In this document: piece by piece, positions 1 to 7,413 of the stretch
Layout of the letters: each line of letters starts with the position of its first letter
Position numbering within the stretch: the stretch's first letter is position 1
From: Bordetella parapertussis
GTDB taxonomy: Bacteria > Pseudomonadota > Gammaproteobacteria > Burkholderiales > Burkholderiaceae_B
NCBI GenBank assembly: GCA_945872285.1
Contig: CAMBZR010000039.1
Location: forward strand, 1 to 28,646
Direction: 5' to 3'
Length of the DNA: 28,646 nt
The notes under the pieces: model-generated
Told to the model about the DNA's origin: nothing
Database searches by the model: none
Seen by the model: the letters and a program-made list of their open reading frames with translations, nothing else
Made by a program: the position numbers and the translations under genes

Positions 1-5
1 AGGGC

Positions 6-31
6 AAAAAACCGGCGAAAGCCGGTTTTTT
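6..31. terminator. Bidirectional rho-independent terminator
   Basis: A perfect 5-bp GC stem (CCGGC at 12-16, GCCGG at 21-25) with a GAAA tetraloop is flanked by six A on the left and six T on the right, so it can terminate transcription on either strand. On the minus strand it sits about 55 bases past the stop of the racemase gene and is the natural end of that transcript. On the plus strand it would end whatever gene lies before the window. Confidence 0.9.
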
Positions 32-84
32 AGTTGAGGCTTTAAGCGCGTATGACGCTCTAGGCGTCCAAGCGCTTAGAGTCT

Positions 85-756
85 TTAATTGCCTAACAAT
101 ACACGCCCAATTGCCATCGCTGCGCCCGCTTGCGCAGGCTCAATGACCGGAATCCCTAGCTGTTGTTCTAGCCAGCTGCGATGCTCGGCCATGCCGGCGC
201 AGCCCAGCACCACCACATTGGCCTGTTTTTCGTCACGTAACCGTGTGCCAACCGACAGCAAGCCCGCGCGGGTACGAACCGAGTCAGACAACTCAACGAC
301 CTGCATGCCAAGCGGCAAGTCGCCGGCCACGCGATCTAAAATCCCCATCGCACCAAAGGCGCGCAGATGTCGCGAAATCGATTGCTGCAAGATCGCGATC
401 ACGCCGACTCGATGACCGCGAGTCATCGCCGTAAACATGGCCGACTCCATTACGCCCAAAACGGGCTTGCGGGTGGCTTCTCGAACCGCATGCAGGCCAG
501 GGTCGCTAAAGCAGGCAATCACATAGCCAGCGGCCGCGTCACCGTGCTCAGCATCAAGCTTGCGCACCAGGTTAACGAGCGGGAGCGTCACGTTTTCGAC
601 GTCGAGCTGGCATTGAATACCAGGCGGGCCCTCGGCCAGCGTCAGGCAGCGCAGTTTGGGGCCTCCCGCGATCCGCAACGAAGCCAGTCCGGCATCAAAG
701 GCATCGGTAACTGCCTGCGTTGAATTGGGATTGATCAAAAAAATAGTGCGATCCAT
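85..756 (-). CDS. Asp/Glu/hydantoin racemase family protein
   Basis: A 223-residue protein of the Asp/Glu/hydantoin racemase superfamily, the usual length for hydantoin racemases. These cytosolic, cofactor-free enzymes epimerise an alpha carbon with two opposed cysteines. Both are present: C82 in ACFSDPG and C186 in VVLGCAGM. Their spacing is close to the Cys76/Cys181 pair known from characterised hydantoin racemases. The N-terminus (IFLINPNST) is typical of the family. The start is supported by AAAGGA about 10 bases upstream. The gene is divergent from the SDR and hydantoinase genes, which supports a role in racemising a 5-substituted hydantoin or related cyclic substrate for the stereoselective hydantoinase. 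The family also contains maleate isomerase-like and Asp racemase members, so the substrate is inferred from context. A strong terminator follows the gene. Confidence 0.85.
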   Translation of the reverse strand: MDRTIFLINPNSTQAVTDAFDAGLASLRIAGGPKLRCLTLAEGPPGIQCQLDVENVTLPLVNLVRKLDAEHGDAAAGYVIACFSDPGLHAVREATRKPVLGVMESAMFTAMTRGHRVGVIAILQQSISRHLRAFGAMGILDRVAGDLPLGMQVVELSDSVRTRAGLLSVGTRLRDEKQANVVVLGCAGMAEHRSWLEQQLGIPVIEPAQAGAAMAIGRVLLGN

Positions 757-954
757 GGCAAAAATCCTTTAGCGCTGGCTGGCAAGATTAACGACGACGT
801 AATAATCTTACCGTGCTTAGACAAATTCGCCACCCAACGGGCAACTTATTGCTATGCTTACTCGGGTAAACCGGTACGAGTCGCAGCGGTCAAGCTACGC
901 TCGCTTGAGCTCACAACTGCGCGGTGTCGTGCAGCAAAATTTTCAGGAGGCATC
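757..954. promoter_or_regulatory. Divergent regulatory region, racemase / SDR
   Basis: This 198-base gap separates two divergent genes and must carry both promoters. It holds a 7-bp inverted repeat, AAGATTA (784-790) and TAATCTT (803-809), centred about 40 bases upstream of the racemase start, a plausible operator. I could not find convincing sigma-70 boxes for either gene. A clear AGGAGG ribosome site (945-950) precedes the SDR start. No regulator gene is adjacent in the window. Confidence 0.45.
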
Positions 955-1734
955 ATGGATTTAGGGATTCGCGGCCGACAGGCGCTTGTGTGTGCCTCAA
1001 GTAAAGGCCTGGGATTGGCCTGCGCGCAGCAGTTGGCGCGCGAAGGGGTTGAGTTGGTGATGTTGGCGCGCGGGCAAGAAGCGCTTGAGGCGGCCGCACA
1101 AAGCATTCGTGCCGAGACCGGCGTCAAGGTCATAACGATCGCAGCCGACATTGTCACGCCAGAGGGTCGCGCAAAGGTACTGGCGGTGTGCCATGCTCCA
1201 GATATCCTGGTGACCAACGCGGGTGGCCCCAAGCCGGGCAATTTTCGTGAATGGAGCCGCGAAGACTGGCTGGCGGCGGTGGATGCCAACATGATTACAC
1301 CGATTGAATTGATACGCGCGACCGTCGATAAAATGATCGAACGTAAATTTGGCCGCATCGTAAACATTACCTCGATGTCGGTGAAACATCCGATTGAGCA
1401 TCTTGGCTTATCGAATGGTGCGCGTGCCGGCTTAACGGGGTTTATCGCGGGGCTGTCTCGTCAAACGGTTAAACATAATGTGACGATCAACAACTTGTTA
1501 CCCGGCCCGTTTGCCACCGATCGTTTGTTGCAAACCACTGAAAAATTAGCGCGCGATAGCGGTAAAAATATCGATGAATTTATGGCATTGCGCCAAGCTG
1601 CTGTGCCAGCAGGCCGCTTTGGAACACCTGCTGAATTTGGTCAGGCCTGTGCATTTTTGTGTAGCGCAGGCGCGGGCTTTATGACTGGGCAAAATTTATT
1701 GCTCGATGGCGGTATTTATCCAGGAACCCTCTAA
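955..1734 (+). CDS. Atypical SDR family oxidoreductase
   Basis: A 259-residue short-chain dehydrogenase/reductase-fold protein. Visible elements are a Rossmann glycine loop (CASSKGLGLA, residues 13-22), the NAG motif (NAGGP, 88-92), the beta-5 segment GRIVNITSMS (133-142) with S140, and a C-terminal GQNLLLDGG. The usual YxxxK catalytic pair is absent: the aligned positions are S153 and R157 (LSNGARAGL), and the glycine loop starts with Ala-Ser instead of Thr-Gly. A known 3-oxoacyl-ACP-reductase-like SDR subgroup has the same departure, so it need not be a decayed gene, but the reaction is unknown. An AGGAGG ribosome site lies 4 bases before the ATG. The stop codon abuts the hydantoinase start with no gap, so the two are surely co-transcribed and probably translationally coupled. 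Confidence 0.85.
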   Translation: MDLGIRGRQALVCASSKGLGLACAQQLAREGVELVMLARGQEALEAAAQSIRAETGVKVITIAADIVTPEGRAKVLAVCHAPDILVTNAGGPKPGNFREWSREDWLAAVDANMITPIELIRATVDKMIERKFGRIVNITSMSVKHPIEHLGLSNGARAGLTGFIAGLSRQTVKHNVTINNLLPGPFATDRLLQTTEKLARDSGKNIDEFMALRQAAVPAGRFGTPAEFGQACAFLCSAGAGFMTGQNLLLDGGIYPGTL

Positions 1735-3201
1735 GTGACGACTCCAACTCTCGACTTTGACCTCACCATTCGCAATGGCCGCATCTCAACCGACAGCACA
1801 ACGTTTTTTGCTGATATCGGCGTGCGAGATGGTGTGGTTGTGGCGATTGCAAAAAACTTGCCTAAGGGCAAGCGTGACATTGATGCGACGGACCGCTGGG
1901 TATTGCCCGGCGGCATCGACAGCCATTGCCATGTCGAGCAACTATCGGGCATGGGCATGATGTGTGCCGATGATTTTTATAGCGCAACGGTGTCTGCCGC
2001 ATTTGGCGGCACCACCACGATCATCCCGTTTGCCGCGCAGCATCGCGGCAATCAGATCCCCGAGGTGGTTGCAAGTTACGCAAAGCTTGCCGCCGAAAAA
2101 GCCGTGATCGATTACGGGATTCATTTGATCTTGGCCGACCCCACGGAAGAGGCGCTGACCACGCACTTGCCTGCAGTCATTCGCGAGGGCATTACGTCGT
2201 TCAAGATCTATATGACCTACGACCGGATGAAGCTTGACGATTATCAAATCTTAGATGTGCTTGAGGTGGCCGGTCGCGAAGGCGCGTTAGTGATGGTACA
2301 CGCCGAAAACAATGACATGATCCGCTGGATTGCCAAGCGCCTGGTCGAGCGCGGTTTGACAGCCCCCAAGTACCACGCGGTGGCTCACACTCCGCTGGCT
2401 GAGACCGAAGCCACCAATCGCGCCGTTGCGTTGGCCACGCTCATGGATGTGCCCTTGTTGATCGTGCATGTCTCGGGCCTTGAAGCCGTGCGCGTGATTC
2501 ATTCGGCGCAAGCGCTTGGCTTGCCGATTCATGCCGAAACTTGTCCGCAGTATTTGTTTTTAACGGCTGAGGATATTGATTTGCCCGGCACCGAAGGCGC
2601 CAAGTTTTGCTGCAGCCCACCGCCGCGTGATCCTGAATCGCAAGAGGCCGTCTGGCAAGGTTTGATCAACGGCACCTTGCAAATGTTTTCATCAGATCAC
2701 GCGCCTTATCGTTACGACACCAGCGGCAAGCTGCCCAAGGGTGAGGCCACGACGTTCAAGGATATGGCCAACGGCGTGCCCGGAATTGAAGTACGCCTAC
2801 CTTTGTTGTTTTCTGAGGGCGTATTGAAAGAGCGCATGAGTATCGAACGTTTTGTGGCAGTGACGGCCACCAACCACGCGATGACCTACGGGTTATATCC
2901 CCGCAAGGGTACGATCGCCGTGGGAAGTGATGCAGATCTTGCCATCTGGAATCCAGAAAAAAAGGTCACGATCTCAACCAGCATGTTGCACGACAACGTG
3001 GGCTACACGCCCTATGAGGGTAAACAAATTATCGGTTGGCCCGAAGTGGTGGTCAGTGCGGGGCGAGTGGTTGTTGAAAACGGTGTTTTACACGCCGAGC
3101 GCGGCAGTGGTCGCTTTATCAAGCGCGGCACCCCCGAACCGGTTTTGCGTCAGCGCTTAAGTGGCAATCCCAATTCGATTATGCGTAAGTACTTTAGTTA
3201 A
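1735..3201 (+). CDS. D-hydantoinase / dihydropyrimidinase
   Basis: A 488-residue cyclic-amidohydrolase TIM-barrel enzyme of normal length for dihydropyrimidinases and D-hydantoinases, which open dihydropyrimidine or hydantoin rings to N-carbamoyl amino acids. All binuclear-metal ligands can be placed: H64 and H66 (DSHCH), the carboxylated lysine K157 (SFKIYMTYD), H189 (MVHAEN), H245 (IVHVSG) and D321 (FSSDHAP). Tyr162, five residues after the lysine, corresponds to the substrate-binding tyrosine of the family. The start is GTG, directly after the SDR stop codon. Its stop overlaps the convergent ATPase stop inside TTAA. Natural substrate (dihydrouracil, 5-substituted hydantoin or another cyclic imide) is unresolved; the divergent racemase favours a chiral hydantoin-like compound. 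No N-carbamoylase is seen nearby. Confidence 0.92.
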   Translation: MTTPTLDFDLTIRNGRISTDSTTFFADIGVRDGVVVAIAKNLPKGKRDIDATDRWVLPGGIDSHCHVEQLSGMGMMCADDFYSATVSAAFGGTTTIIPFAAQHRGNQIPEVVASYAKLAAEKAVIDYGIHLILADPTEEALTTHLPAVIREGITSFKIYMTYDRMKLDDYQILDVLEVAGREGALVMVHAENNDMIRWIAKRLVERGLTAPKYHAVAHTPLAETEATNRAVALATLMDVPLLIVHVSGLEAVRVIHSAQALGLPIHAETCPQYLFLTAEDIDLPGTEGAKFCCSPPPRDPESQEAVWQGLINGTLQMFSSDHAPYRYDTSGKLPKGEATTFKDMANGVPGIEVRLPLLFSEGVLKERMSIERFVAVTATNHAMTYGLYPRKGTIAVGSDADLAIWNPEKKVTISTSMLHDNVGYTPYEGKQIIGWPEVVVSAGRVVVENGVLHAERGSGRFIKRGTPEPVLRQRLSGNPNSIMRKYFS

Positions 3202-4373
3202 CGAGCGCGCAGTTTTTCAGCCAAGGCGTGCAAGCTGATTGCTTGTGCGCCGTGGCGCAGCGGTAGAGTTTCGCTACCTGGGTAAACCACATAGCGCTGT
3301 TCAATTTTAAGATCGTCGCACGCTGCACTAAAACCTTTTTCTGGGCTCGGTGTCATCGATCGCTTCACTTCGATGGCGATTTCAGGTTGACCTCCTTTTT
3401 CAAAAATCAGATCGATCTCTGCACCGCCTTGCGAACGATAAAAATAAGGCGTGCGGCGTTCGCCCGCTGAGATGACGAGGCTCTCGATCGCGTGACCCTC
3501 ATAACTGAGCCCGCACACGGGGTGCCCTAATAAATCATCAAGCGTTTCGAGTGACAGTAGCGCATGCAGAATCCCGCTGTCGCGCACATAAACTTTGGGT
3601 GACTTGACCAAGCGCTTGCCGACGTTGCCAATATAAGGGGCAAGTCGACGTAACAACTGCAGGTCAACCAATAAGTCAATGTAGCGGTCAACGGTGGGGC
3701 TGGAGACACCCAAGGCGCTCGCGATGCGAGATTGATTGAGCATGCCGCCTTGTTGGTGTCCGATCATGGTCCAAAGCCGAGCGATCGTTTGAGCGGGCAT
3801 TCTCGGTGCAAACATCGGTACATCGCGCTCAAGATAACTGCGAATGAAATCGCGCCGCCAGGTCATGCTGACCGCGTCATCGGGCGCCAGCAGGCTTTCT
3901 GGGAATCCGCCTCGTAGCCAAAGTGTGGGCTCGTCGATCTGCGCGGTGTATGCCTCGCCGATATCAAGCGGCGCAATGTCTAGATAAGCGACGCGTCCGG
4001 CCAGCGTTTCGCTGGATTGCTGCATGAGATCGAGTGCGGCAGAGCCAAGTAGCAAAAACTGTCCGCTTCGTTGCCCTGCTCGACGGCGTTCGTCAATAAT
4101 GCCCCGCAAGATTTCGAAGATCCCGGGCAGGCGATGGATCTCATCCAGGATGATGAGCTTGTTGCCCTGCGCGCGCAGATAGGCATCCGCCTCTTGCATT
4201 TTGTTGCGATCGGCTGGGCGTTCAAGATCAAGATAAATTGAGCCAGTGGGCCAGTCTTGGGCGATCTGGCGGGCAAGCGTTGTTTTGCCAACTTGGCGGG
4301 GCCCAAGTAGCACCACGGCAGGGGTATGCGCGAGCCGCTGACGAACAATTATTTCTGCTTGACGAGGTATCAT
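3198..4373 (-). CDS. AAA family ATPase with DUF4143 domain
   Basis: A 391-residue protein of the widespread DUF4143 ATPase group, whose biological role is poorly defined. The N-terminal AAA-like domain has a Walker A (GPRQVGKT, 24-31), Walker B (LIILDEIH, 73-80) and a sensor-like FLLLGSA strand near residue 110. A middle winged-helix-like stretch follows (about 205-260; SRIASALGVSSPTVDRYIDLL), and the C-terminal DUF4143 part has a PD-(D/E)xK nuclease-like pattern (GAEIDLIFE then IAIEVKRS), seen often in this group. It begins MIPRQ, with little ribosome-site signal, only 10 bases from a TTTAAC/GTTAAA dyad. The last bases overlap the hydantoinase stop. It is not obviously connected to the metabolic genes and may be an independently moving cassette. 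Confidence 0.88.
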   Translation of the reverse strand: MIPRQAEIIVRQRLAHTPAVVLLGPRQVGKTTLARQIAQDWPTGSIYLDLERPADRNKMQEADAYLRAQGNKLIILDEIHRLPGIFEILRGIIDERRRAGQRSGQFLLLGSAALDLMQQSSETLAGRVAYLDIAPLDIGEAYTAQIDEPTLWLRGGFPESLLAPDDAVSMTWRRDFIRSYLERDVPMFAPRMPAQTIARLWTMIGHQQGGMLNQSRIASALGVSSPTVDRYIDLLVDLQLLRRLAPYIGNVGKRLVKSPKVYVRDSGILHALLSLETLDDLLGHPVCGLSYEGHAIESLVISAGERRTPYFYRSQGGAEIDLIFEKGGQPEIAIEVKRSMTPSPEKGFSAACDDLKIEQRYVVYPGSETLPLRHGAQAISLHALAEKLRAR

Positions 4374-4488
4374 CCTGACAATTTTAACACCTATCGTTAA
4401 ATTTGGGAGGATAAATACGGGTTTTAGCTAAAACACCTTGGCGGTTAAATACTGACCACAGGCGTCAACACCGTAAACGTGGTTGTCG
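4374..4488. promoter_or_regulatory. Upstream region of DUF4143 ATPase with repeated bipartite motif
   Basis: This gap separates two minus-strand genes. It contains two copies of a bipartite motif, AACACCT then GTTAAAT, with 3 bases between halves in copy one (4386-4402) and 5 in copy two (4432-4450). Copy one also forms a TTTAAC/GTTAAA dyad (4383-4388, 4396-4401). Between the copies lies a perfect 14-base palindrome, GTTTTAGCTAAAAC (4421-4434). The proximal copy is about 10 bases from the ATPase start, and a TAAAAT box on the minus strand would give a very short leader. An operator for autoregulation is a reasonable reading but is inference. Confidence 0.4.
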
Positions 4489-5259
4489 CTATCTTTTTAG
4501 AACAATCCGCCATGGCTGGAAACGCAGCCAGAGGTCGGCTTGTTTGAATGAGGGGGTTGCCTGTACGCGAGTAAACCACTGATCTAATGGACTATCTAGA
4601 TCGACTAGGCCGTATTCACCAATCATTTTCAGGCGACCAAGCAGCACTGCAGTGACGACATCTGCTGAGCTGGTGTTCTCACCGAAAAGCATGGCCGAAG
4701 ACGCAGGCAGGATATTCAAAAATTTGCGGATGTGTGCACGCTCGATCTCAAGCTTGTCGACGAGTTTGCCTTCTGTAAAGTAGGCAAGACGTTCGCGGTT
4801 GATATTAATTTTTTTAGTCAAGGCGAGTGGGTCTGGTGAGCTAGTTAACTCCGCTTCTAGCTTATGAATAACCCCGCGCAGCATTTTCGGTACGATCAAC
4901 CTAAGCGGTGGGATACTGAACAGTGCTTTGCCAAAGGTCAGCTTTTCAATCGAAATGGAATACTGGACAGCGACAATATTTTCAATACTCTGGGTGACTG
5001 CTGAGTCGCTATCCATCCATCGTTCGCCCGCGAGTTTAGCGGCGTATTTCAAGATGTCGCGGCTATCTGTGAGCGTCTGCGTCCCATCCACTAGCGCAGG
5101 TACGGTCATGTGAGGATTTATTTTCAGATACCAGTCTGAAAGTTGTTCTTTAGCCGGATGAATGTCCATGCGACGATACGTAGAGGGTACTTTCGCAGAA
5201 AGTAATGCGAGCCTTGCAATCATCGAATAGTAGGAGGATGAGGCATGATAAAGAATCAT
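4489..5259 (-). CDS. Glutathione S-transferase family protein
   Basis: A 256-residue GST-like protein. The N-terminal thioredoxin-fold domain (about 1-80) starts ILYHASSSYYS, with serines where GSTs activate glutathione, then has the cis-proline segment HMTVPAL (P54) and the glutathione gamma-Glu-binding DSRDI (65-69). The rest is an all-helical C-terminal domain, a little longer than in classic GSTs. Such proteins conjugate, reduce or isomerise electrophiles in the cytosol. An AAAGG ribosome site lies about 12 bases before the ATG. It sits between the DUF4143 ATPase and a broken dioxygenase gene, so the neighbours give no reliable hint of substrate. A link to aromatic catabolism through the dioxygenase remnant is only a guess. 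Confidence 0.82.
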   Translation of the reverse strand: MILYHASSSYYSMIARLALLSAKVPSTYRRMDIHPAKEQLSDWYLKINPHMTVPALVDGTQTLTDSRDILKYAAKLAGERWMDSDSAVTQSIENIVAVQYSISIEKLTFGKALFSIPPLRLIVPKMLRGVIHKLEAELTSSPDPLALTKKININRERLAYFTEGKLVDKLEIERAHIRKFLNILPASSAMLFGENTSSADVVTAVLLGRLKMIGEYGLVDLDSPLDQWFTRVQATPSFKQADLWLRFQPWRIVLKR

Positions 5260-5318
5260 CGCGGTATACCTTTGAAAGATACGGCATGTTGAAAAGCAAT
5301 GCGTGCGTTTGAATCAAT

Positions 5319-5504
5319 TTATGGTAGACGACCTATAGTCATCCAGTGGGGTAACAGGATCACAGTCCCTTTGAGTGCGCGCGTGGCTAGCAGCTGTTTG
5401 CCGTAGGTGGCTAATGCAGGACCTGACGTGCCAGGCGAAATCGCAAAGAGCGGTGCGCCATGAGAGATAAACAATACCGGAGCTAAAGAAGGCTTGGCCA
5501 TCAT
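5319..5504 (-). pseudogene. Truncated LigB/DODA-type extradiol dioxygenase (N-terminal fragment)
   Basis: A 61-codon open frame resembles only the beginning of class III (LigB) ring-cleavage dioxygenases of the 4,5-DOPA dioxygenase/YgiD type: VLFISHGAPLFAI with the first metal-ligand histidine, followed about 35 residues later by the second family landmark, LLPHWMT. The full enzyme has about 260 residues, and here homology stops right after HWMT. The remaining 60 bases before the GST gene show no further match in other frames. The fragment is therefore a deletion remnant and cannot encode an active enzyme. Its start ATG (5504, or 5501) has no clear ribosome site. Confidence 0.7.
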
Positions 5505-5649
5505 TGATGGTTGGAGAGAGGGCTTGGTCGGGGGGCACGGTCATTGCTAAGCACTTTGTCATTATAAATAACTTGGGGCGATGGCTTGGATTACAAGCTT
5601 ACCCAAAAGAGGCTACCATTTTGCATCACTCACAATTTCAGGTGCTTTT
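5505..5649. promoter_or_regulatory. Upstream region of IlvD-family gene
   Basis: This stretch precedes the dehydratase and lies between it and the dioxygenase remnant. A TATAAA box (5563-5568) could serve as a -10, with TTGCTA at 5544-5549 upstream, but the spacing of 13 bases is too short for a good sigma-70 promoter, so this is tentative. An in-frame ATG at 5581 would add 23 residues lacking family character; the ATG at 5650, preceded by CAGGTG, fits better. Confidence 0.25.
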
Positions 5650-7413
5650 ATGTCCAGCTCAGACGACAAAAAAAATAGTCACTCGATCAACCCTGCCGCC
5701 AGCGAAGACGGGATATCAAAGGGTTTAGCCAACTATGGCGATCGCGGATTTTCATTGTTTTTGCGTAAGGCCTTTATTAAGGGGGCTGGGTATACCGATA
5801 CGGCGCTTGAGCGCCCAGTGATTGGCATCACCAACACTGGCAGCGCCTATAACCCTTGCCACGGCAATGCACCGCAGTTGATTGAAGCGGTCAAGCGTGG
5901 CGTGATGCTGGCAGGTGGCTTGCCGATGGATTTTCCGACCATCTCGATTCACGAGAGTTTTTCGCAGCCCAACAGTATGTTTCTGCGCAACCTGATGTCG
6001 ATGGATACCGAAGAGCTGCTGCGTGCCCAACCGATGGACGCGGTGGTGCTGATTGGTGGTTGCGATAAAACGGTGCCGGCACAATTGATGGGCGCGGCCT
6101 CGGCAGGGTTGCCTGCGGTGCAATTGATTACTGGTTCAATGTTGACGGGCTCGCACCGTAGCGAGCGCGTGGGTGCTTGTACAGATTGTCGTCGCTATTG
6201 GGGCAAGTTTCGCGCCGAAGAAATTGATGCCGAAGAGATCGCCGCGGTCAATAAACAATTAGTGGCGAGCGTGGGCACCTGTTCGGTGATGGGCACGGCC
6301 AGCACCATGGCCTGTATCGCTGAGGCCTTAGGTATGACAGTGCCCGGCGGCGCCTCGCCACCGGCAGTCACTGCAGATCGCATGCGCATCGCCGAGCAAA
6401 GCGGCACGTTAGCCGTTGAGATTGCGCGCAAGCGTTTAACGATTGATAAAATTTTGACTGAGAAAGCGTTTGAAAACGCGATGCGTGTGCTGTTAGCGAT
6501 TGGTGGGTCAACCAATGCCATCATTCACTTAACCGCCATCGCGGGTCGTATGGGTCTTGAAATGGATCTCAAGGCACTTGACCGTATGGGCCGCGAAACC
6601 CCAGTGCTGCTCGATTTAAAACCTTCGGGTCAGCACTACATGGAAGACTTCCACCACGCCGGCGGCATGGCGACTTTGTTGCGCGAACTCAAACCTTTGT
6701 TGCATTTAGATGCGTTGACCGTCACGGGTCGCACGCTCGGTGAAGAGATCGAGGCCGCGGGCCCCGGCTTTAAGCAAGAAGTCGTTAAGACCGCAAAAAA
6801 TCCGATTTTTCCGCAGGGTGGCATTGCGGTTTTGCAAGGTAATCTAGCCCCAGGCGGCGCGATTATTAAACAATCGGCAGCGAACCCTAAGCTGATGGAA
6901 CACGAAGGTCGCGCCGTCGTGTTTGAAAATCTTGAAGACATGGCCAATCGTATTGACTTGCCTGATTTAGACGTGACAGTCGATGACATTTTGGTGCTCA
7001 AACATATCGGACCCAAAGGTGCGGCGATGCCTGAGGCCGGCTACATGCCGATCCCTAAAAAATTGGCCGTTGCAGGTTGCAAAGACATTGTGCGGATTTC
7101 AGACGGACGCATGAGTGGCACCGCCTTTGGCACGATCGTGTTGCACGTGACGCCAGAGTCGGCGATTGGTGGCCCGTTGGCTTATGTGCAAAACGGTGAT
7201 CGCATCCGCTTAAGCGTTGAAAACCGCGAACTGTCACTCTTGGTGAGCGACACCGAGCTTGCTCGACGTCAGGCTGAGAAGCCCGCAGTCGTACCCACTG
7301 CACAGCGCGGCTATCGCAAACTATTTTTGCAAAGCGTCACACAAGCCGACAAAGGCGCCGACTTTGACTTCTTGATGCCGCCGATGACGGGGGTGGTGCC
7401 TAAAGTTAAGTAG
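5650..7413 (+). CDS. IlvD/Edd family dehydratase, probably sugar-acid dehydratase
   Basis: A 587-residue [2Fe-2S] dehydratase. Cluster ligands are C70 (NPCHGN), C138 (GGCDKT) and C211 (GTCSVMG). Their spacings of 68 and 73 residues equal those of Cys59/Cys127/Cys200 in the characterised Rhizobium L-arabinonate dehydratase. K140, two residues after C138, matches the carbamylated Mg-binding lysine, and S489 (GRMSG) the catalytic serine. This points to a pentonate/aldonate dehydratase rather than the branched-chain amino-acid enzyme, although the family is easy to misname. The reaction removes water from a 2,3-dihydroxy acid to give a 2-keto-3-deoxy acid. Start chosen at 5650; an upstream ATG at 5581 is possible. 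Its last 8 bases overlap the convergent acyl-CoA synthetase. No sugar transporter or aldolase is adjacent, so physiological substrate stays open. Confidence 0.88.
   Translation: MSSSDDKKNSHSINPAASEDGISKGLANYGDRGFSLFLRKAFIKGAGYTDTALERPVIGITNTGSAYNPCHGNAPQLIEAVKRGVMLAGGLPMDFPTISIHESFSQPNSMFLRNLMSMDTEELLRAQPMDAVVLIGGCDKTVPAQLMGAASAGLPAVQLITGSMLTGSHRSERVGACTDCRRYWGKFRAEEIDAEEIAAVNKQLVASVGTCSVMGTASTMACIAEALGMTVPGGASPPAVTADRMRIAEQSGTLAVEIARKRLTIDKILTEKAFENAMRVLLAIGGSTNAIIHLTAIAGRMGLEMDLKALDRMGRETPVLLDLKPSGQHYMEDFHHAGGMATLLRELKPLLHLDALTVTGRTLGEEIEAAGPGFKQEVVKTAKNPIFPQGGIAVLQGNLAPGGAIIKQSAANPKLMEHEGRAVVFENLEDMANRIDLPDLDVTVDDILVLKHIGPKGAAMPEAGYMPIPKKLAVAGCKDIVRISDGRMSGTAFGTIVLHVTPESAIGGPLAYVQNGDRIRLSVENRELSLLVSDTELARRQAEKPAVVPTAQRGYRKLFLQSVTQADKGADFDFLMPPMTGVVPKVK

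Noticed and set aside
5314..5562. 82-residue frame antisense to the start of the dehydratase region
   Set aside because: It is out of frame with the LigB-like remnant and has no recognisable features; the remnant frame is the one with homology.
5544..5568. TTGCTA / TATAAA promoter for the dehydratase
   Set aside because: The 13-base spacer is too short for a sigma-70 promoter, so it is not listed as a defined promoter.
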